Shown piece after piece: positions 24,588 to 33,483 of a stretch of DNA of 46,680 nt; the first letter of the stretch is position 1; every line of letters starts with the position of its first letter. The stretch comes from JAIYDJ01 sp031398695 (GTDB lineage: Bacteria > Pseudomonadota > Alphaproteobacteria > Rhodobacterales > Rhodobacteraceae): assembly GCA_031398695.1 (NCBI GenBank), contig JANNNU010000067.1:1-46680 (forward strand), given 5' to 3'. The notes beneath the pieces are model-generated. The model worked only from the letters and a program-made list of their open reading frames with translations. It made no database searches and was not told the origin of the DNA. The position numbers were made by a program, and so were the translations under genes.

Positions 24588-25547
24588 TCAGGCCGCCAGC
24601 CCCTTCGACCCCATGTCGAGAAACTTCTGCCGCCGGTCCCGGACCAGCGCCTCGGGCTTCTTCGCGACCAGATCCTTCAGCATCGCCTCGACCGCCTTGC
24701 CCACCGCATCGATCGTCTCGCGCCGCCCGCGCTGTGCGCCGCCCAACGGCTCCTTGATGATCCGGTCGATCACGCCCAGCTTTTGCAGATCCTGTGCCGT
24801 CAGGCGCAACGCCTCGGCGGCTTCGCGCATCTTTTCGGCATCCTTCCACAAGATCGACGCGCAGCCTTCGGGGCTGATCACCGAATAGACGCTGTGCTCC
24901 AGCATCGCGATCCGGTTCGCCGTGGCAAAGGCGACGGCGCCGCCCGACCCGCCCTCGCCGATGATGACCGAGATCAGCGGAACCCCGATTTCCAGACATT
25001 TCTGGGTGGACCGGGCAATCGCCTCGGCCTGGCCGCGCTCTTCGGCGCCCTTGCCGGGGTAGGCCCCGGGCGTATCGACCAGCGTGATCACCGGCAGGCG
25101 AAACCGGTCGGCCAGGTCCATCAGCCGGATGGCCTTGCGATAGCCCTCGGGCCGCGCCATGCCGAAGTTGCGCTCGATCCGGGTCTTGGTGTCATGGCCC
25201 TTTTCATGCCCGATCACCACAATGGGCAAATCGTTGAACCGCGCGATGCCACCCATCACCGCGTGATCTTCGGCAAAGTTGCGATCCCCGGCCAGCGGCG
25301 TGTAGTCGGAAAACAGCGCCTCGATATAATCCTTGCAATGCGGCCGGTCGGGGTGGCGGGCGATCTGGCATTTTCGCCACGGGGTCAGGTCGCGGTAAAG
25401 GTCGCGCAGCAGGGTTTCCGCCTTGCGGTCCAGCGCCTCGGCCTCTTTGCTTACATCCATCGCCGAATCGCTCCGCGCCATAGCGCGCAGTTCTTCCGCC
25501 TTGCCTTCGATCTCGGCCAGCGGTTTTTCGAATTCCAGATAGTTCAT
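24588..25547 (-). CDS. accA: Acetyl-CoA carboxylase carboxyltransferase subunit alpha
   Basis: 319 residues. It transfers carboxyl from biotin to acetyl-CoA, the committed step of fatty-acid synthesis. ATG 25547 is preferred over the adjacent TTG 25550 because GGAG lies 7-9 nt ahead. The N-terminal YLEFEKPLAEIEGKAEELR, the core HPDRPHCKDYIEALFSDYTPLAGDRNFAED and VDTPGAYPGKGAEERGQAEAIARS are diagnostic. GEGGSGGAVAF is the oxyanion region. accD is not nearby. Confidence 0.97.
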   Translation of the reverse strand: MNYLEFEKPLAEIEGKAEELRAMARSDSAMDVSKEAEALDRKAETLLRDLYRDLTPWRKCQIARHPDRPHCKDYIEALFSDYTPLAGDRNFAEDHAVMGGIARFNDLPIVVIGHEKGHDTKTRIERNFGMARPEGYRKAIRLMDLADRFRLPVITLVDTPGAYPGKGAEERGQAEAIARSTQKCLEIGVPLISVIIGEGGSGGAVAFATANRIAMLEHSVYSVISPEGCASILWKDAEKMREAAEALRLTAQDLQKLGVIDRIIKEPLGGAQRGRRETIDAVGKAVEAMLKDLVAKKPEALVRDRRQKFLDMGSKGLAA

Positions 25548-25661
25548 CAAAGACTCCGCGATCCGGTGTGCTGCCTATATGGCCGGGGTGACCGGGCAAT
25601 GCAACTCGGCAAGGCTTGTGATCGGCGGCAGAGCACGACGTCGACCCGTGTGCCGGATGGC

Positions 25662-25713
25662 TTTCATCTTGGCACAAATATCCCACGGGGGTCCGGGGGT
25701 GTGAAACCCCCGG
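25662..25713. repeat. Dispersed repeat, copy 1
   Basis: Shares TTGGCACAAATATCCCACGG plus a following GC hairpin with a second copy at 45231-45285. Here CCGGGGG (25693-25699) and CCCCCGG (25707-25713) make a 7-bp stem around TGTGAAA. It lies between the 3' end of the TIGR02302-like gene (minus strand) and accA, so it is downstream of a minus-strand stop, as is copy 2. Confidence 0.75.
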
Positions 25714-25734
25714 CGGATCCGCCAGACCAAGGGA

Positions 25735-28209
25735 TCAGAACAGGTCCAGCAACCGCCGCAGGTAATCGCGCTCGCCTTCGGGGCGCTGCTGTTCGCCCGA
25801 CCGACGCCGGATTTCCTCGAGCAGGTCCTGCGCGCGGCGATACACGTCCTCGCCCTGCAGCATGTTGCGGTCCGAACCGATCCGGGCGGATTGCCCCGGT
25901 TCGCGGCCCAGCGGATCGACCTGCGCGTTGGGATCCGCGGTGCCGTCGGCGCGGCCCTGCTGGCTGTCGCCGGGTTGGCGCTGCTCTTCGGCCATCGCCT
26001 CGCCGAACTGGCGGATGCCGTCGCGCATCGCCTCCATGGCTTCGGCCTGCCGGTCGAGCGCTCCGTTCAGATCGCCGTCGCGCAAGGCGTCCTCGGCCTC
26101 TTCCATCGCGCGTCCGGCCCGGTCCAGTTGACGCTGGCCTTCCTCGCCAGCTTCGCTGCCCTCGCCCGGCAACTCGCCGTCGCGCATCGCGTTCAGCCGC
26201 TCGCGCAACTCCTGCTGGCGTTCGGCGAGGCTTTGTTCGCCCGGCTGGTCGCCCCGTTCCTGGCCCTCGTTGCCTTCGGTGCCGTCCTGCAGATCACGGA
26301 ATGCCTCGTCGGACAGACCCTGCTGATCGCGCAATGTCTCGTTCAGATCGCGCATCGCCTGCTGGCCGGGGCCACCCTGCCCCTGGCCCTGGCCGGGTTG
26401 GCCTTGCGCCATCTGCATGTTTTCCATGAACTGGCGCAGTTGCTCCATCAGCTCTTGCGCCTCCGCGGTGCGGCCTTCTTCCATCAGGCGCTGCAACTCG
26501 TCCAGCATCTGCTGCAACTGGTCCTGGCTCATCGACATGCCGGGTTGGCCGCCCTCGGACATCTGGCTTTCGGGATTGCGTTCGGCCTCTTCGGCCAACT
26601 GACGCATGTAGTTGTCCAGCGCCTCGCGCATCTCGGCCATCAGCTCGTCGATCTCCTCGGGCGAGGCGCCGTTCTCGATCGCCTCGGCCAGCCGGTCCTG
26701 CGCGCGCTGCAACCGCTCGCGCGCCGATGCCAGATCCCCCTCTTCGATCAGCAAGGCAATCTGCCACAACTCCTCGGCCATGGCGTCGCGCGCCTCGACC
26801 GCCAGATCGGGCCCGGCGGCGTCCAGTTGCCGCATCACCACGCGCAGACGCAGATAGGCGCGTTGGTTGCGCACCAGGTCGTCCGGGCGGTAGGTCACCG
26901 CCTTCAGGACCTGCGCCGTGCGCGGCGCATTGGCGCGCGCCCACAGGATGTCGCGCCGCGCCTCGATCAACGCCGCGGCCAGCGGGTCGAAGAACCGCCG
27001 GCCCGGCAGCGTGACGTGCAGCGGGTCCGCCGTGCCGGTCTGCCCGGCGGCATCGGTCACGGCAAAGGTCATCACGACCGGCAGGTTGGCAAAGACATGT
27101 TTCGACAGATCGTCAATCAGCGTTTCGGCATAGTCCGCCCGATCGCCCGAGATCGGCAGCGGCAGGTCCAGCACCACTGGCTCGACCGGTTCGGGGTCTG
27201 CCGCCAGACCATGGCGCCGGTCGATCGTGCCCATGTCCAACGCGATGGTGACTTGTCCCGCCGTCACGCCATAGTCGTCCGATGCGGTGAACGGCTGCTT
27301 GAACCGGCCGTCCGCCTCGCGCCCGATCTCGCCGTCGGGCAGCACCGTGGGCGGGACATCTGCGGTGGCGATGATCTTCCAGTCCCGCCCGCCGTCGCCT
27401 TCGATCGCCAGCGTGCCTGACTGGGCGATCACGAAATCCTGAACCGGGTCCGATGCGGGCGGCACCTCGGTGCGACCCGACACGGTTTCCGCCAGAACCA
27501 GATTGCCCGGCTCGCCGTAAAGCCGCAACTGGATGCGCGTGCCGGTCGGCAGGGTCAGCGTAGTGTCCGTCACGTCGGACAGATAGATTGTGGGTTTTCC
27601 GGTGTAGGCAGGGGGTTGCGCCCAGCCTTCCCACGCCGGCCCGCTGGCCACCGCCTCGCCTGCGGCACCGATGCCCGCGACCGATGCCACCCGCCACAGA
27701 GAGCCGAACAGCAAGGCCGCCACCAGCGCCGTCAGTGCGATGTAGCGCAGGGCAAACGGGTCGCGGCTGGCCAGCTTCAGATCGGGCTCGACCGCTCGAG
27801 CCCCGGCCGCACGCGCGGCCATGCGCGCACGGTGCGCGGCCCAGACGGCCTGACTTGCCGGGTCCTGCGCACCGATCGCCTGCGTGTCGCGCAGCGCCGC
27901 AATCGGGTTTCCGGGCAAACGGCTGTCCAGCCGCGCCAGTGCCTCGGTCCGGGACGGGGCTTGAAAGCTGCGCCACCCGTGCCAGACGCCCCACCCGGCA
28001 CCGGCCAGAACCACGACCACGGCAATCCAGAACACTTCCAGACCGACATGGTCCTGCACGCCGAACGACAAAAGCGCCAGGGTTGCCAGCAGGATCGACC
28101 ACAGCGGCCAGAACGCCCGCACCACCCGCTCGGCCCACAGACCGGCCCAAGTCAGCCGCACAGGACGTTCCAGTCGAGAAATGGCTGTATCGGGGTCGTA
28201 ATCGGTCAT
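25735..28209 (-). CDS. TIGR02302-like membrane protein with Gln/Glu-rich tail (DUF4175 type)
   Basis: 824 residues. Two membrane spans are in the first 75 residues (RAFWPLWSILLATLALLSFGV and VFWIAVVVVLAGAGWGVWHGW) and one is near 165-185. A large extracytoplasmic region includes a bacterial Ig-like stretch (FTASDDYGVTAGQVTIALD). From about residue 480 the protein becomes a long helical Gln/Glu/Met-rich segment (MADELQRLMEEGRTAEAQELM type repeats; GQPGQGQGQGGPGQQ linker). This architecture matches TIGR02302 alphaproteobacterial proteins of unknown function. The next gene upstream is lysA, 25 nt away. Confidence 0.85.
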   Translation of the reverse strand: MTDYDPDTAISRLERPVRLTWAGLWAERVVRAFWPLWSILLATLALLSFGVQDHVGLEVFWIAVVVVLAGAGWGVWHGWRSFQAPSRTEALARLDSRLPGNPIAALRDTQAIGAQDPASQAVWAAHRARMAARAAGARAVEPDLKLASRDPFALRYIALTALVAALLFGSLWRVASVAGIGAAGEAVASGPAWEGWAQPPAYTGKPTIYLSDVTDTTLTLPTGTRIQLRLYGEPGNLVLAETVSGRTEVPPASDPVQDFVIAQSGTLAIEGDGGRDWKIIATADVPPTVLPDGEIGREADGRFKQPFTASDDYGVTAGQVTIALDMGTIDRRHGLAADPEPVEPVVLDLPLPISGDRADYAETLIDDLSKHVFANLPVVMTFAVTDAAGQTGTADPLHVTLPGRRFFDPLAAALIEARRDILWARANAPRTAQVLKAVTYRPDDLVRNQRAYLRLRVVMRQLDAAGPDLAVEARDAMAEELWQIALLIEEGDLASARERLQRAQDRLAEAIENGASPEEIDELMAEMREALDNYMRQLAEEAERNPESQMSEGGQPGMSMSQDQLQQMLDELQRLMEEGRTAEAQELMEQLRQFMENMQMAQGQPGQGQGQGGPGQQAMRDLNETLRDQQGLSDEAFRDLQDGTEGNEGQERGDQPGEQSLAERQQELRERLNAMRDGELPGEGSEAGEEGQRQLDRAGRAMEEAEDALRDGDLNGALDRQAEAMEAMRDGIRQFGEAMAEEQRQPGDSQQGRADGTADPNAQVDPLGREPGQSARIGSDRNMLQGEDVYRRAQDLLEEIRRRSGEQQRPEGERDYLRRLLDLF

Positions 28210-28234
28210 GCGCTGATCCTGACCCTTTGCAAGG

Positions 28235-29500
28235 CTACATCCAAGAGGGGATGGTATCGCGGCTCAGGATTTCATCAAAGGTGGGTCGCGCCCTAATGAC
28301 GGCGAATTGATCGCCCCTGACCAGAATCTCGGGGATCAGGGGGCGCGTGTTGTATTCCGACGCCATGACCGCCCCATACGCCCCCGCCGAGCGGAACGCC
28401 ACGAGTTCGCCTTCTGCCTGCCGCGTCAGCATCCGTGCCTTGGCAAAGGTATCTCCCGTCTCGCAGACCGGCCCCACGACGTCGTAGGGCTGCCGGTCCG
28501 CACCGGGTGCAGGTTCGTTCACCGGCAGGATGTCATGATGCGCGCCATACATCGCAGGCCGGATCAGGTCGTTCATCGCGGCGTCGAGGATCAGGAAGTC
28601 GCGATCCTCGCCCTGCTTGACGTAGATCACCGTGGCGACGAGCAGCCCCGCGTTGCCCGAGATCAGTCGCCCGGGTTCGATCTCTATCTCGCAGCCCAGA
28701 TCGCCCACGGTGCGCTTGATCAGCGCGCCATAGTCCAGCGGCAAGGGCGGGGCCTCGTTGGTCTGGCTGTAGGGAATGCCCAGACCGCCGCCCAGGTCCA
28801 GCCGGGTGATGCTGTGCCCTTCGGCGCGCAACCGGCGGGTCAGGTCCGCCACCTTCAGATAGGCCGCTTCGAATGGGGCAAGGTCGGTCAGCTGACTGCC
28901 GATATGCACGTCGATCCCGATCACCTGCAGGCCGGGCAAGCGGGCCGCCTCGGCGTAGACGGCGCTGGCGCGGTCGATCGGGATGCCGAACTTGTTGTCC
29001 TTCTTGCCGGTCGCGATCTTTTCATGCGTCTTGGCGTCCACGTCCGGGTTCACCCGGATCGTGATCGGCGCTGTCACGCCCAGACTGACGCACACCTCGG
29101 ACAGAGCGCGCAATTCGGGCTCGCTTTCCACGTTGAACTGCCGGATGCCGCCTTCCAGCGCAATCCGCATTTCCGCCCGCGTCTTGCCGACGCCGGAAAA
29201 CACGATCCGGCCACCCGGGACCCCTGCCGCGCGGGCGCGCAAATACTCGCCCCCCGACACGACATCCATGCCCGCGCCCAGATCGCCCAGCACCTTCAGC
29301 ACGGCAACGTTCGACAGCGACTTGATCGCAAAGCACACCAGATGCGGCAGCGGCGACAGCGCCTCGGTGAAAAGCTGATAATGCCGCGTCAGGGTCGCGG
29401 TGGAATAGACATAAAACGGCGTGCCCACCGCCGCGGCAATGTCTGCGATCGCCACGTCTTCGGCATGCAACCGGCCATCCCGATACAGAAAATGATCCAT
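28235..29500 (-). CDS. lysA: Diaminopimelate decarboxylase
   Basis: 421 residues; PLP enzyme converting meso-diaminopimelate to L-lysine. The PLP lysine is K60 in VCFAIKSLSNVAVLKVL. HIGSQLTDLAPFEAA, the glycine-rich LDLGGGLGIPY, EPGRLISGNAG and the CETGD substrate motif (VGPVCETGDTFAK) are all present. The cluster with argH and a small lipoprotein between them is recurrent in Rhodobacterales. It is probably cotranscribed with the TIGR02302-like gene 25 nt downstream. Confidence 0.97.
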   Translation of the reverse strand: MDHFLYRDGRLHAEDVAIADIAAAVGTPFYVYSTATLTRHYQLFTEALSPLPHLVCFAIKSLSNVAVLKVLGDLGAGMDVVSGGEYLRARAAGVPGGRIVFSGVGKTRAEMRIALEGGIRQFNVESEPELRALSEVCVSLGVTAPITIRVNPDVDAKTHEKIATGKKDNKFGIPIDRASAVYAEAARLPGLQVIGIDVHIGSQLTDLAPFEAAYLKVADLTRRLRAEGHSITRLDLGGGLGIPYSQTNEAPPLPLDYGALIKRTVGDLGCEIEIEPGRLISGNAGLLVATVIYVKQGEDRDFLILDAAMNDLIRPAMYGAHHDILPVNEPAPGADRQPYDVVGPVCETGDTFAKARMLTRQAEGELVAFRSAGAYGAVMASEYNTRPLIPEILVRGDQFAVIRARPTFDEILSRDTIPSWM

Positions 29501-29563
29501 CCAGCCGCTCCGCTCCTTTTGCCACCCCGATCTAGCAGAAAGCCCCGCCCCGGCAATCGGGCC

Positions 29564-29701
29564 TCAGTTGATCCGGGTGGTTACGCCAACCGCAGCCTCG
29601 CCGGTGATCGTGATCGAGGTTTCCGGTTCCGGACGTTCAGGCGGGGCGTCGGCGCCACAAGCAGTCAGAGTCAGCAGGGCAATCAGGGCTAGGGGGCGCA
29701 T
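29564..29701 (-). CDS. Small lipoprotein, 45 residues
   Basis: From ATG 29701: MRPLALIALLTLTACGADAP, a lipoprotein signal with lipobox LTAC, so C15 would be lipidated. The mature 31 residues are Pro/Glu-rich and then SITITGEAAVGVTTRIN. A frame extending upstream is rejected for lack of homology or signal. Small lipoproteins in this slot between argH and lysA are common in the order. Function unknown. Confidence 0.72.
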   Translation of the reverse strand: MRPLALIALLTLTACGADAPPERPEPETSITITGEAAVGVTTRIN

Positions 29702-29756
29702 CACGGCAAGGCCTTTCGCAATGTGAATGACAAGGTGGCATGGGGATGGGTGTCGG

Positions 29757-29834
29757 TCAAAGCGGACCGGGCAACGAGGTAAAGCCGGAACACGCCGACA
29801 GCACAACAAGACACAACAGCATCAGACGGGTCAT
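29757..29834 (-). CDS. Very small lipoprotein, 25 residues
   Basis: ATG 29834 to TGA 29757 encodes MTRLMLLCLVVLSACSGFTS then LPGPL. The lipobox LSAC gives a predicted lipidated C15 with only ten mature residues. AAGGA lies 8-9 nt upstream. It sits between argH and the 45-residue lipoprotein on the same strand. It is below usual gene-calling limits. Entericidin-like peptides have this form, but I see no clear homology. Confidence 0.5.
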   Translation of the reverse strand: MTRLMLLCLVVLSACSGFTSLPGPL

Positions 29835-29864
29835 CGGCGGATCCTTTATCGGGGCAACGCGGCG

Positions 29865-31277
29865 TCACCCCAGCACCGCTTGCCACCGCGCGACCTGTTC
29901 GGCAACCCGGATGGGCGCCGTTCCGCCATAGGACACCCGACTGTTGACCGAATTCTGCACGCCGAGCACCGCAAAAACCGCCTCCGTGATCGCGGGGTGG
30001 ACGCCCTGCATGTCGGCCAGCGTCAGATCGGGCAGATCGCACCCCTTCGACTCGGCGAGCGCGACCAGCGTGCCGGTGACGTGATGCGCCTCGCGGAACG
30101 GCAGGTTCAGCGTGCGCACCAGCCAGTCGGCCAGATCGGTCGCCGTCGAAAAGCCCGCCGCCGCCGCCGCCGCCAGAACCTCGCGGTTGGCGGTCATGTC
30201 GCCCACCATCCCGGTCATCGCCGCCAGCGCCAGCATCAGCGTGTCGGCGGCGTCGAACACCTGTTCCTTGTCCTCCTGCATGTCCTTGGAATAGGTCAGC
30301 GCGAGGCCTTTCATCACCGTGAACAAGGCCACTGTCGCCCCAAGGATGCGCCCCAGCTTGGCCCGCAGCAATTCGGCGGCATCGGGGTTTTTCTTCTGCG
30401 GCATGATCGAACTGCCCGTCGTCCAGCGGTCCGACAGCCGCACGAACCGGAATTGCGCGGACGACCAGATCACCAACTCTTCGGCAAACCGGCTCAGATG
30501 CATCGCGCAGATGCTCGACGCGCTCAGAAATTCCAGCGCGAAATCGCGGTCGCTGACCGAATCGAGGCTGTTCGCCGTCGGCCGGTCGAAGCCCAGTGCC
30601 GCTGCCGTCATGGTCCGGTCGATCGGAAACGAGGTGCCCGCCAGCGCCGCCGCCCCCAGGGGGCATTCGTTCATCCGCGCGCGGGCGTCGCGAAACCGCC
30701 CCAGATCGCGGTTCAGCATCTCGACATAGGCCAGCATGTGATGGCCCCAGGTCACCGGCTGGGCGGTCTGCAAATGCGTGAACCCCGGCATCACCCAATC
30801 GCTGCCCGCCGCCGCCTGCGCCAGAAACGCCCGCATCAAGGCCTGTAGGCCGGTGATCGCCGCGTCGCACTGATCGCGCACCCACAACCGGAAATCCACC
30901 GCCACCTGATCGTTCCGGCTGCGCGCCGTGTGCAACCGTCCTGCCGCCGGCCCGATAAGGTCCTTCAACCGGGATTCCACGTTCAGATGGATATCCTCCA
31001 GATCGGTGCGAAATTCGAACCGCCCCGCCTTGATTTCTGACAACACCGTGAGCAGGCCTTCCCCGATCGCCTCGGCATCGCTAGGACTGACAATGCCGGT
31101 GGCGGCCAGCATGGCCACATGGGCGCGCGACCCTGCGATATCCTGCGCATAAAGCCGCTTGTCGAACCCGATCGAGGCGTTGATCGCCGTCATGATCGCG
31201 TCCGGGCCGCTGGCGAACCGCCCGCCCCACATGGCGTTGGAGGGCAGAGAGGCAGGCGCGCTGGGGGCGTTGGACAT
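29865..31277 (-). CDS. argH: Argininosuccinate lyase
   Basis: 470 residues from ATG 31277. It splits argininosuccinate into arginine and fumarate. The upstream frame extension (54 residues, basic) overlaps tlpA and is rejected. Present: MWGGRFASGPDAIMTAINASIGFD, HTARSRNDQVAVDFRLWVRD, the HLQTAQPVTWGHHMLAY region and the superfamily signature GSSIMPQKKNPDAAELLRAK. It is divergent to tlpA with only about 25 nt between start codons. Confidence 0.97.
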   Translation of the reverse strand: MSNAPSAPASLPSNAMWGGRFASGPDAIMTAINASIGFDKRLYAQDIAGSRAHVAMLAATGIVSPSDAEAIGEGLLTVLSEIKAGRFEFRTDLEDIHLNVESRLKDLIGPAAGRLHTARSRNDQVAVDFRLWVRDQCDAAITGLQALMRAFLAQAAAGSDWVMPGFTHLQTAQPVTWGHHMLAYVEMLNRDLGRFRDARARMNECPLGAAALAGTSFPIDRTMTAAALGFDRPTANSLDSVSDRDFALEFLSASSICAMHLSRFAEELVIWSSAQFRFVRLSDRWTTGSSIMPQKKNPDAAELLRAKLGRILGATVALFTVMKGLALTYSKDMQEDKEQVFDAADTLMLALAAMTGMVGDMTANREVLAAAAAAGFSTATDLADWLVRTLNLPFREAHHVTGTLVALAESKGCDLPDLTLADMQGVHPAITEAVFAVLGVQNSVNSRVSYGGTAPIRVAEQVARWQAVLG

Positions 31278-31300
31278 TTGAAACTGGACCCTTCGGAGGG

Positions 31301-31834
31301 ATGATGCGGAAATTCTTGCTCGCGGTTCTTTATACAGGCCTTGTGCTGGGCGCAAATCCGGGTGGAGCGCAGACGGCCTTCGAAGGCGACATGAAAAAGC
31401 TTGCCCTCGTCGAACCCGCCGTGCTGCCCGAGGTGGCACTGGTCGATGAAACCGAGGCGCCCCGGTCGATGACCGAATACAAGGGGCGCTGGGTCGTGCT
31501 CAACTTCTGGGCCACCTGGTGCGCGCCGTGCCGGGCGGAAATGCCGTCGCTGGCACGGTTGCAGGCGGCGCGGCCCGACATCGCCGTCGTCCCCGTGGCC
31601 ACGGGGCGCAATTCGGTCGTCGGCATCCAGAAGTTCTTTGCCGAGGCGGGGGTAGAGGGGTTGCCGATGCTGCGCGACCCGAAATCCGAACTCGCCCGCT
31701 CAATGGCGGTGCTGGGCCTTCCGGTGACGGTCATCCTCGATCCCGAAGGTCGCGAGGTAGCGCGGCTAATCGGGGATGCGGAATGGGACGCGCCCGAGGC
31801 GCTAGCCGCCCTGACGCAGGTCATGGCGCGCTAG
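31301..31834 (+). CDS. TlpA-family thiol-disulfide oxidoreductase
   Basis: 177 residues. Two ATG codons are adjacent; the second (31304) is better spaced from CGGAGGG. The signal-like N-terminus (FLLAVLYTGLVLGANPGGAQ) sends it to the periplasm. The thioredoxin fold carries WATWCAPC with C74 and C77, and the cis-proline motif GLPVTVILDPEG. It probably reduces or delivers electrons to cytochrome c maturation or copper proteins. Its 3' end overlaps tag by 14 nt on the opposite strand. Confidence 0.9.
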   Translation: MMRKFLLAVLYTGLVLGANPGGAQTAFEGDMKKLALVEPAVLPEVALVDETEAPRSMTEYKGRWVVLNFWATWCAPCRAEMPSLARLQAARPDIAVVPVATGRNSVVGIQKFFAEAGVEGLPMLRDPKSELARSMAVLGLPVTVILDPEGREVARLIGDAEWDAPEALAALTQVMAR

Positions 31835-32429
31835 ACCGAGCTGCGCTGCCGGAGTCGGGCGTTGGGTTCACAAAGGCCGGATGCCGGTGGCAGGTGGTGA
31901 GATGGTCGTTCACCATACCGGTCGCCTGCATGAACGCATAGGTGATCGTTGGCCCGCAGAAACCAAAACCTTCAGCCTTCAGTGTCTTGGCCATGGCGTG
32001 CGACGCGGGAGTTGCAGTCGGCACATCGGCGGCGGTCCGGGGGCTGTTGATCTGTGGCGAGCCGTCGACGAACCCCCACAGGAACGGCGCGAACCCCGTG
32101 CCGCCCTCGATCCGCAGATAGGCCCGCGCGCCCCGGATCGCGGCTTCGATCTTGCCGCGATGGCGGATGATGCCGGGGTCAGCCAGCAGGCGCAGCACAT
32201 CGGTTTCGCTAAAGTTTGCAACGATTTCAGGGTCGAACCCGGCAAAGGCCGCCCGGAACGTGTCGCGTTTGCGCAAGATGGTGATCCACGACAGCCCGGC
32301 CTGAAAACCGTCCAGCACCAGCTTTTCCCACAGCGCGCGCGGATCGCGTTCCGGCACGCCCCAGTCGGTGTCGTGGTAGGCCACATACAACGGGTCCGAA
32401 CCGCACCACGGGCACCTGGGCAGGGTCAT
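31821..32429 (-). CDS. tag: DNA-3-methyladenine glycosylase I
   Basis: About 202 residues. It removes 3-methyladenine from alkylated DNA. The start at 32429 (MTLPRCPWC) is preferred to ATG 32435 because GAAGG is then 6 nt away. The zinc-binding set typical of Tag is visible: the N-terminal RCPWCG cysteine, YHDTDWG, and the C-terminal NDHLTTCHRH. The catalytic-region LVLDGFQAGLSWITILRKRDTFRAAF is complete. It overlaps tlpA tail to tail and is divergent to the EAL gene. Confidence 0.94.
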   Translation of the reverse strand: MTLPRCPWCGSDPLYVAYHDTDWGVPERDPRALWEKLVLDGFQAGLSWITILRKRDTFRAAFAGFDPEIVANFSETDVLRLLADPGIIRHRGKIEAAIRGARAYLRIEGGTGFAPFLWGFVDGSPQINSPRTAADVPTATPASHAMAKTLKAEGFGFCGPTITYAFMQATGMVNDHLTTCHRHPAFVNPTPDSGSAARSSAP

Positions 32430-32538
32430 CGACATCCTTCAAATTGGAACAAACTGCGAATCTTCACCAGATCTTTACGGCTGTGTCAGCAATCTGTCGA
32501 GCGTTGGCACCGGCCGGCGCCGGGCGTGGGGATGGCAC

Positions 32539-33366
32539 ATGAGGCAAAAACAGCAGATGGACGCCAGTCCCGGGCTCGATAGCCCGCTTGGTGCCGTGAT
32601 CTCGGCAAACGACCTTGCGACGATGACGATGGTGCGCGAGGCGATCACGGCCCGCAGGTTGCGTCTGGCCTGGCAACCGGTCGTGCTGGCCCGTGACCCA
32701 TCCCGTGTGGCCTTCCACGAAGGCTTGATCCGCGTGCTCGACCCCAAAGGCCGCGTCATCCCGGCCCGCGACTTCATCGGCGCGGTCGAAACGCACGAGA
32801 TCGGCCGCGAGATCGACTGTGCCGCGCTGGAGCTTGGTCTGGGCGCGCTGGCGCAACGGGCCGATCTGCGCATCTCGATCAACATGTCGGCGCGCAGCAT
32901 CGGCTATCCGCGCTGGAACCGGGTCTTGCGGCGCGGGCTGGGCCTGAGCCCGACCATCGGGGAACGGCTGATCCTGGAAATCACCGAAAGCTCTGCCATG
33001 CTGGTCCCCGAGCTGGTGATCGCCTTCATGGAAGATCTGCAAAAGCAGGGCGTCGCCTTTGCGCTGGACGATTTCGGATCGGGCTATACGGCCATCCGCT
33101 ATTTCAAGGATTTCTTCTTCGACATCCTCAAGATCGACGGGCAGTTCATCCGCAACATCCACCGCGATCCCGACAATGCCGCGCTGACCGCGGCGCTGAT
33201 CTCGATCGGCAAGCATTTCGACATGTTCACCGTCGCCGAAGCCGTCGAATGTGTCGAAGAGGTCGAACACCTCCGGGCGCTGGGCATCGATTGCCTGCAA
33301 GGTTATTTCTTCGACGCCGCCACCTTGCGCCCGGATTGGGCCACTGCGGCGCGCAAGACGGCCTGA
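32539..33366 (+). CDS. EAL-domain protein (cyclic-di-GMP phosphodiesterase family)
   Basis: 275 residues, EAL domain only, with no sensor or GGDEF part. The signature is EGL (FHEGLIRV) instead of EAL. Metal and catalytic positions are otherwise kept: INMSA (Asn), LEITES (Glu), LDDFGSGY (Asp-Asp), ILKIDGQFI (Lys), VAEAVECVEE (Glu) and LQGYFF (Gln). AEGVE is altered to AEAVE. It probably degrades c-di-GMP, but the two changes make activity less certain. It is 117 nt upstream of phaA. Confidence 0.88.
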   Translation: MRQKQQMDASPGLDSPLGAVISANDLATMTMVREAITARRLRLAWQPVVLARDPSRVAFHEGLIRVLDPKGRVIPARDFIGAVETHEIGREIDCAALELGLGALAQRADLRISINMSARSIGYPRWNRVLRRGLGLSPTIGERLILEITESSAMLVPELVIAFMEDLQKQGVAFALDDFGSGYTAIRYFKDFFFDILKIDGQFIRNIHRDPDNAALTAALISIGKHFDMFTVAEAVECVEEVEHLRALGIDCLQGYFFDAATLRPDWATAARKTA

Positions 33367-33483
33367 GCCGCGCTTTGCCATGCCCAAGACCCAATTCTTG
33401 CGTTTGGGCCCAAACAACCCTAGGCCTTGATCCAACACGGCGCGGGAGGAGCCTGCCCCGGAGATGAGCAAAGGGATACCACC

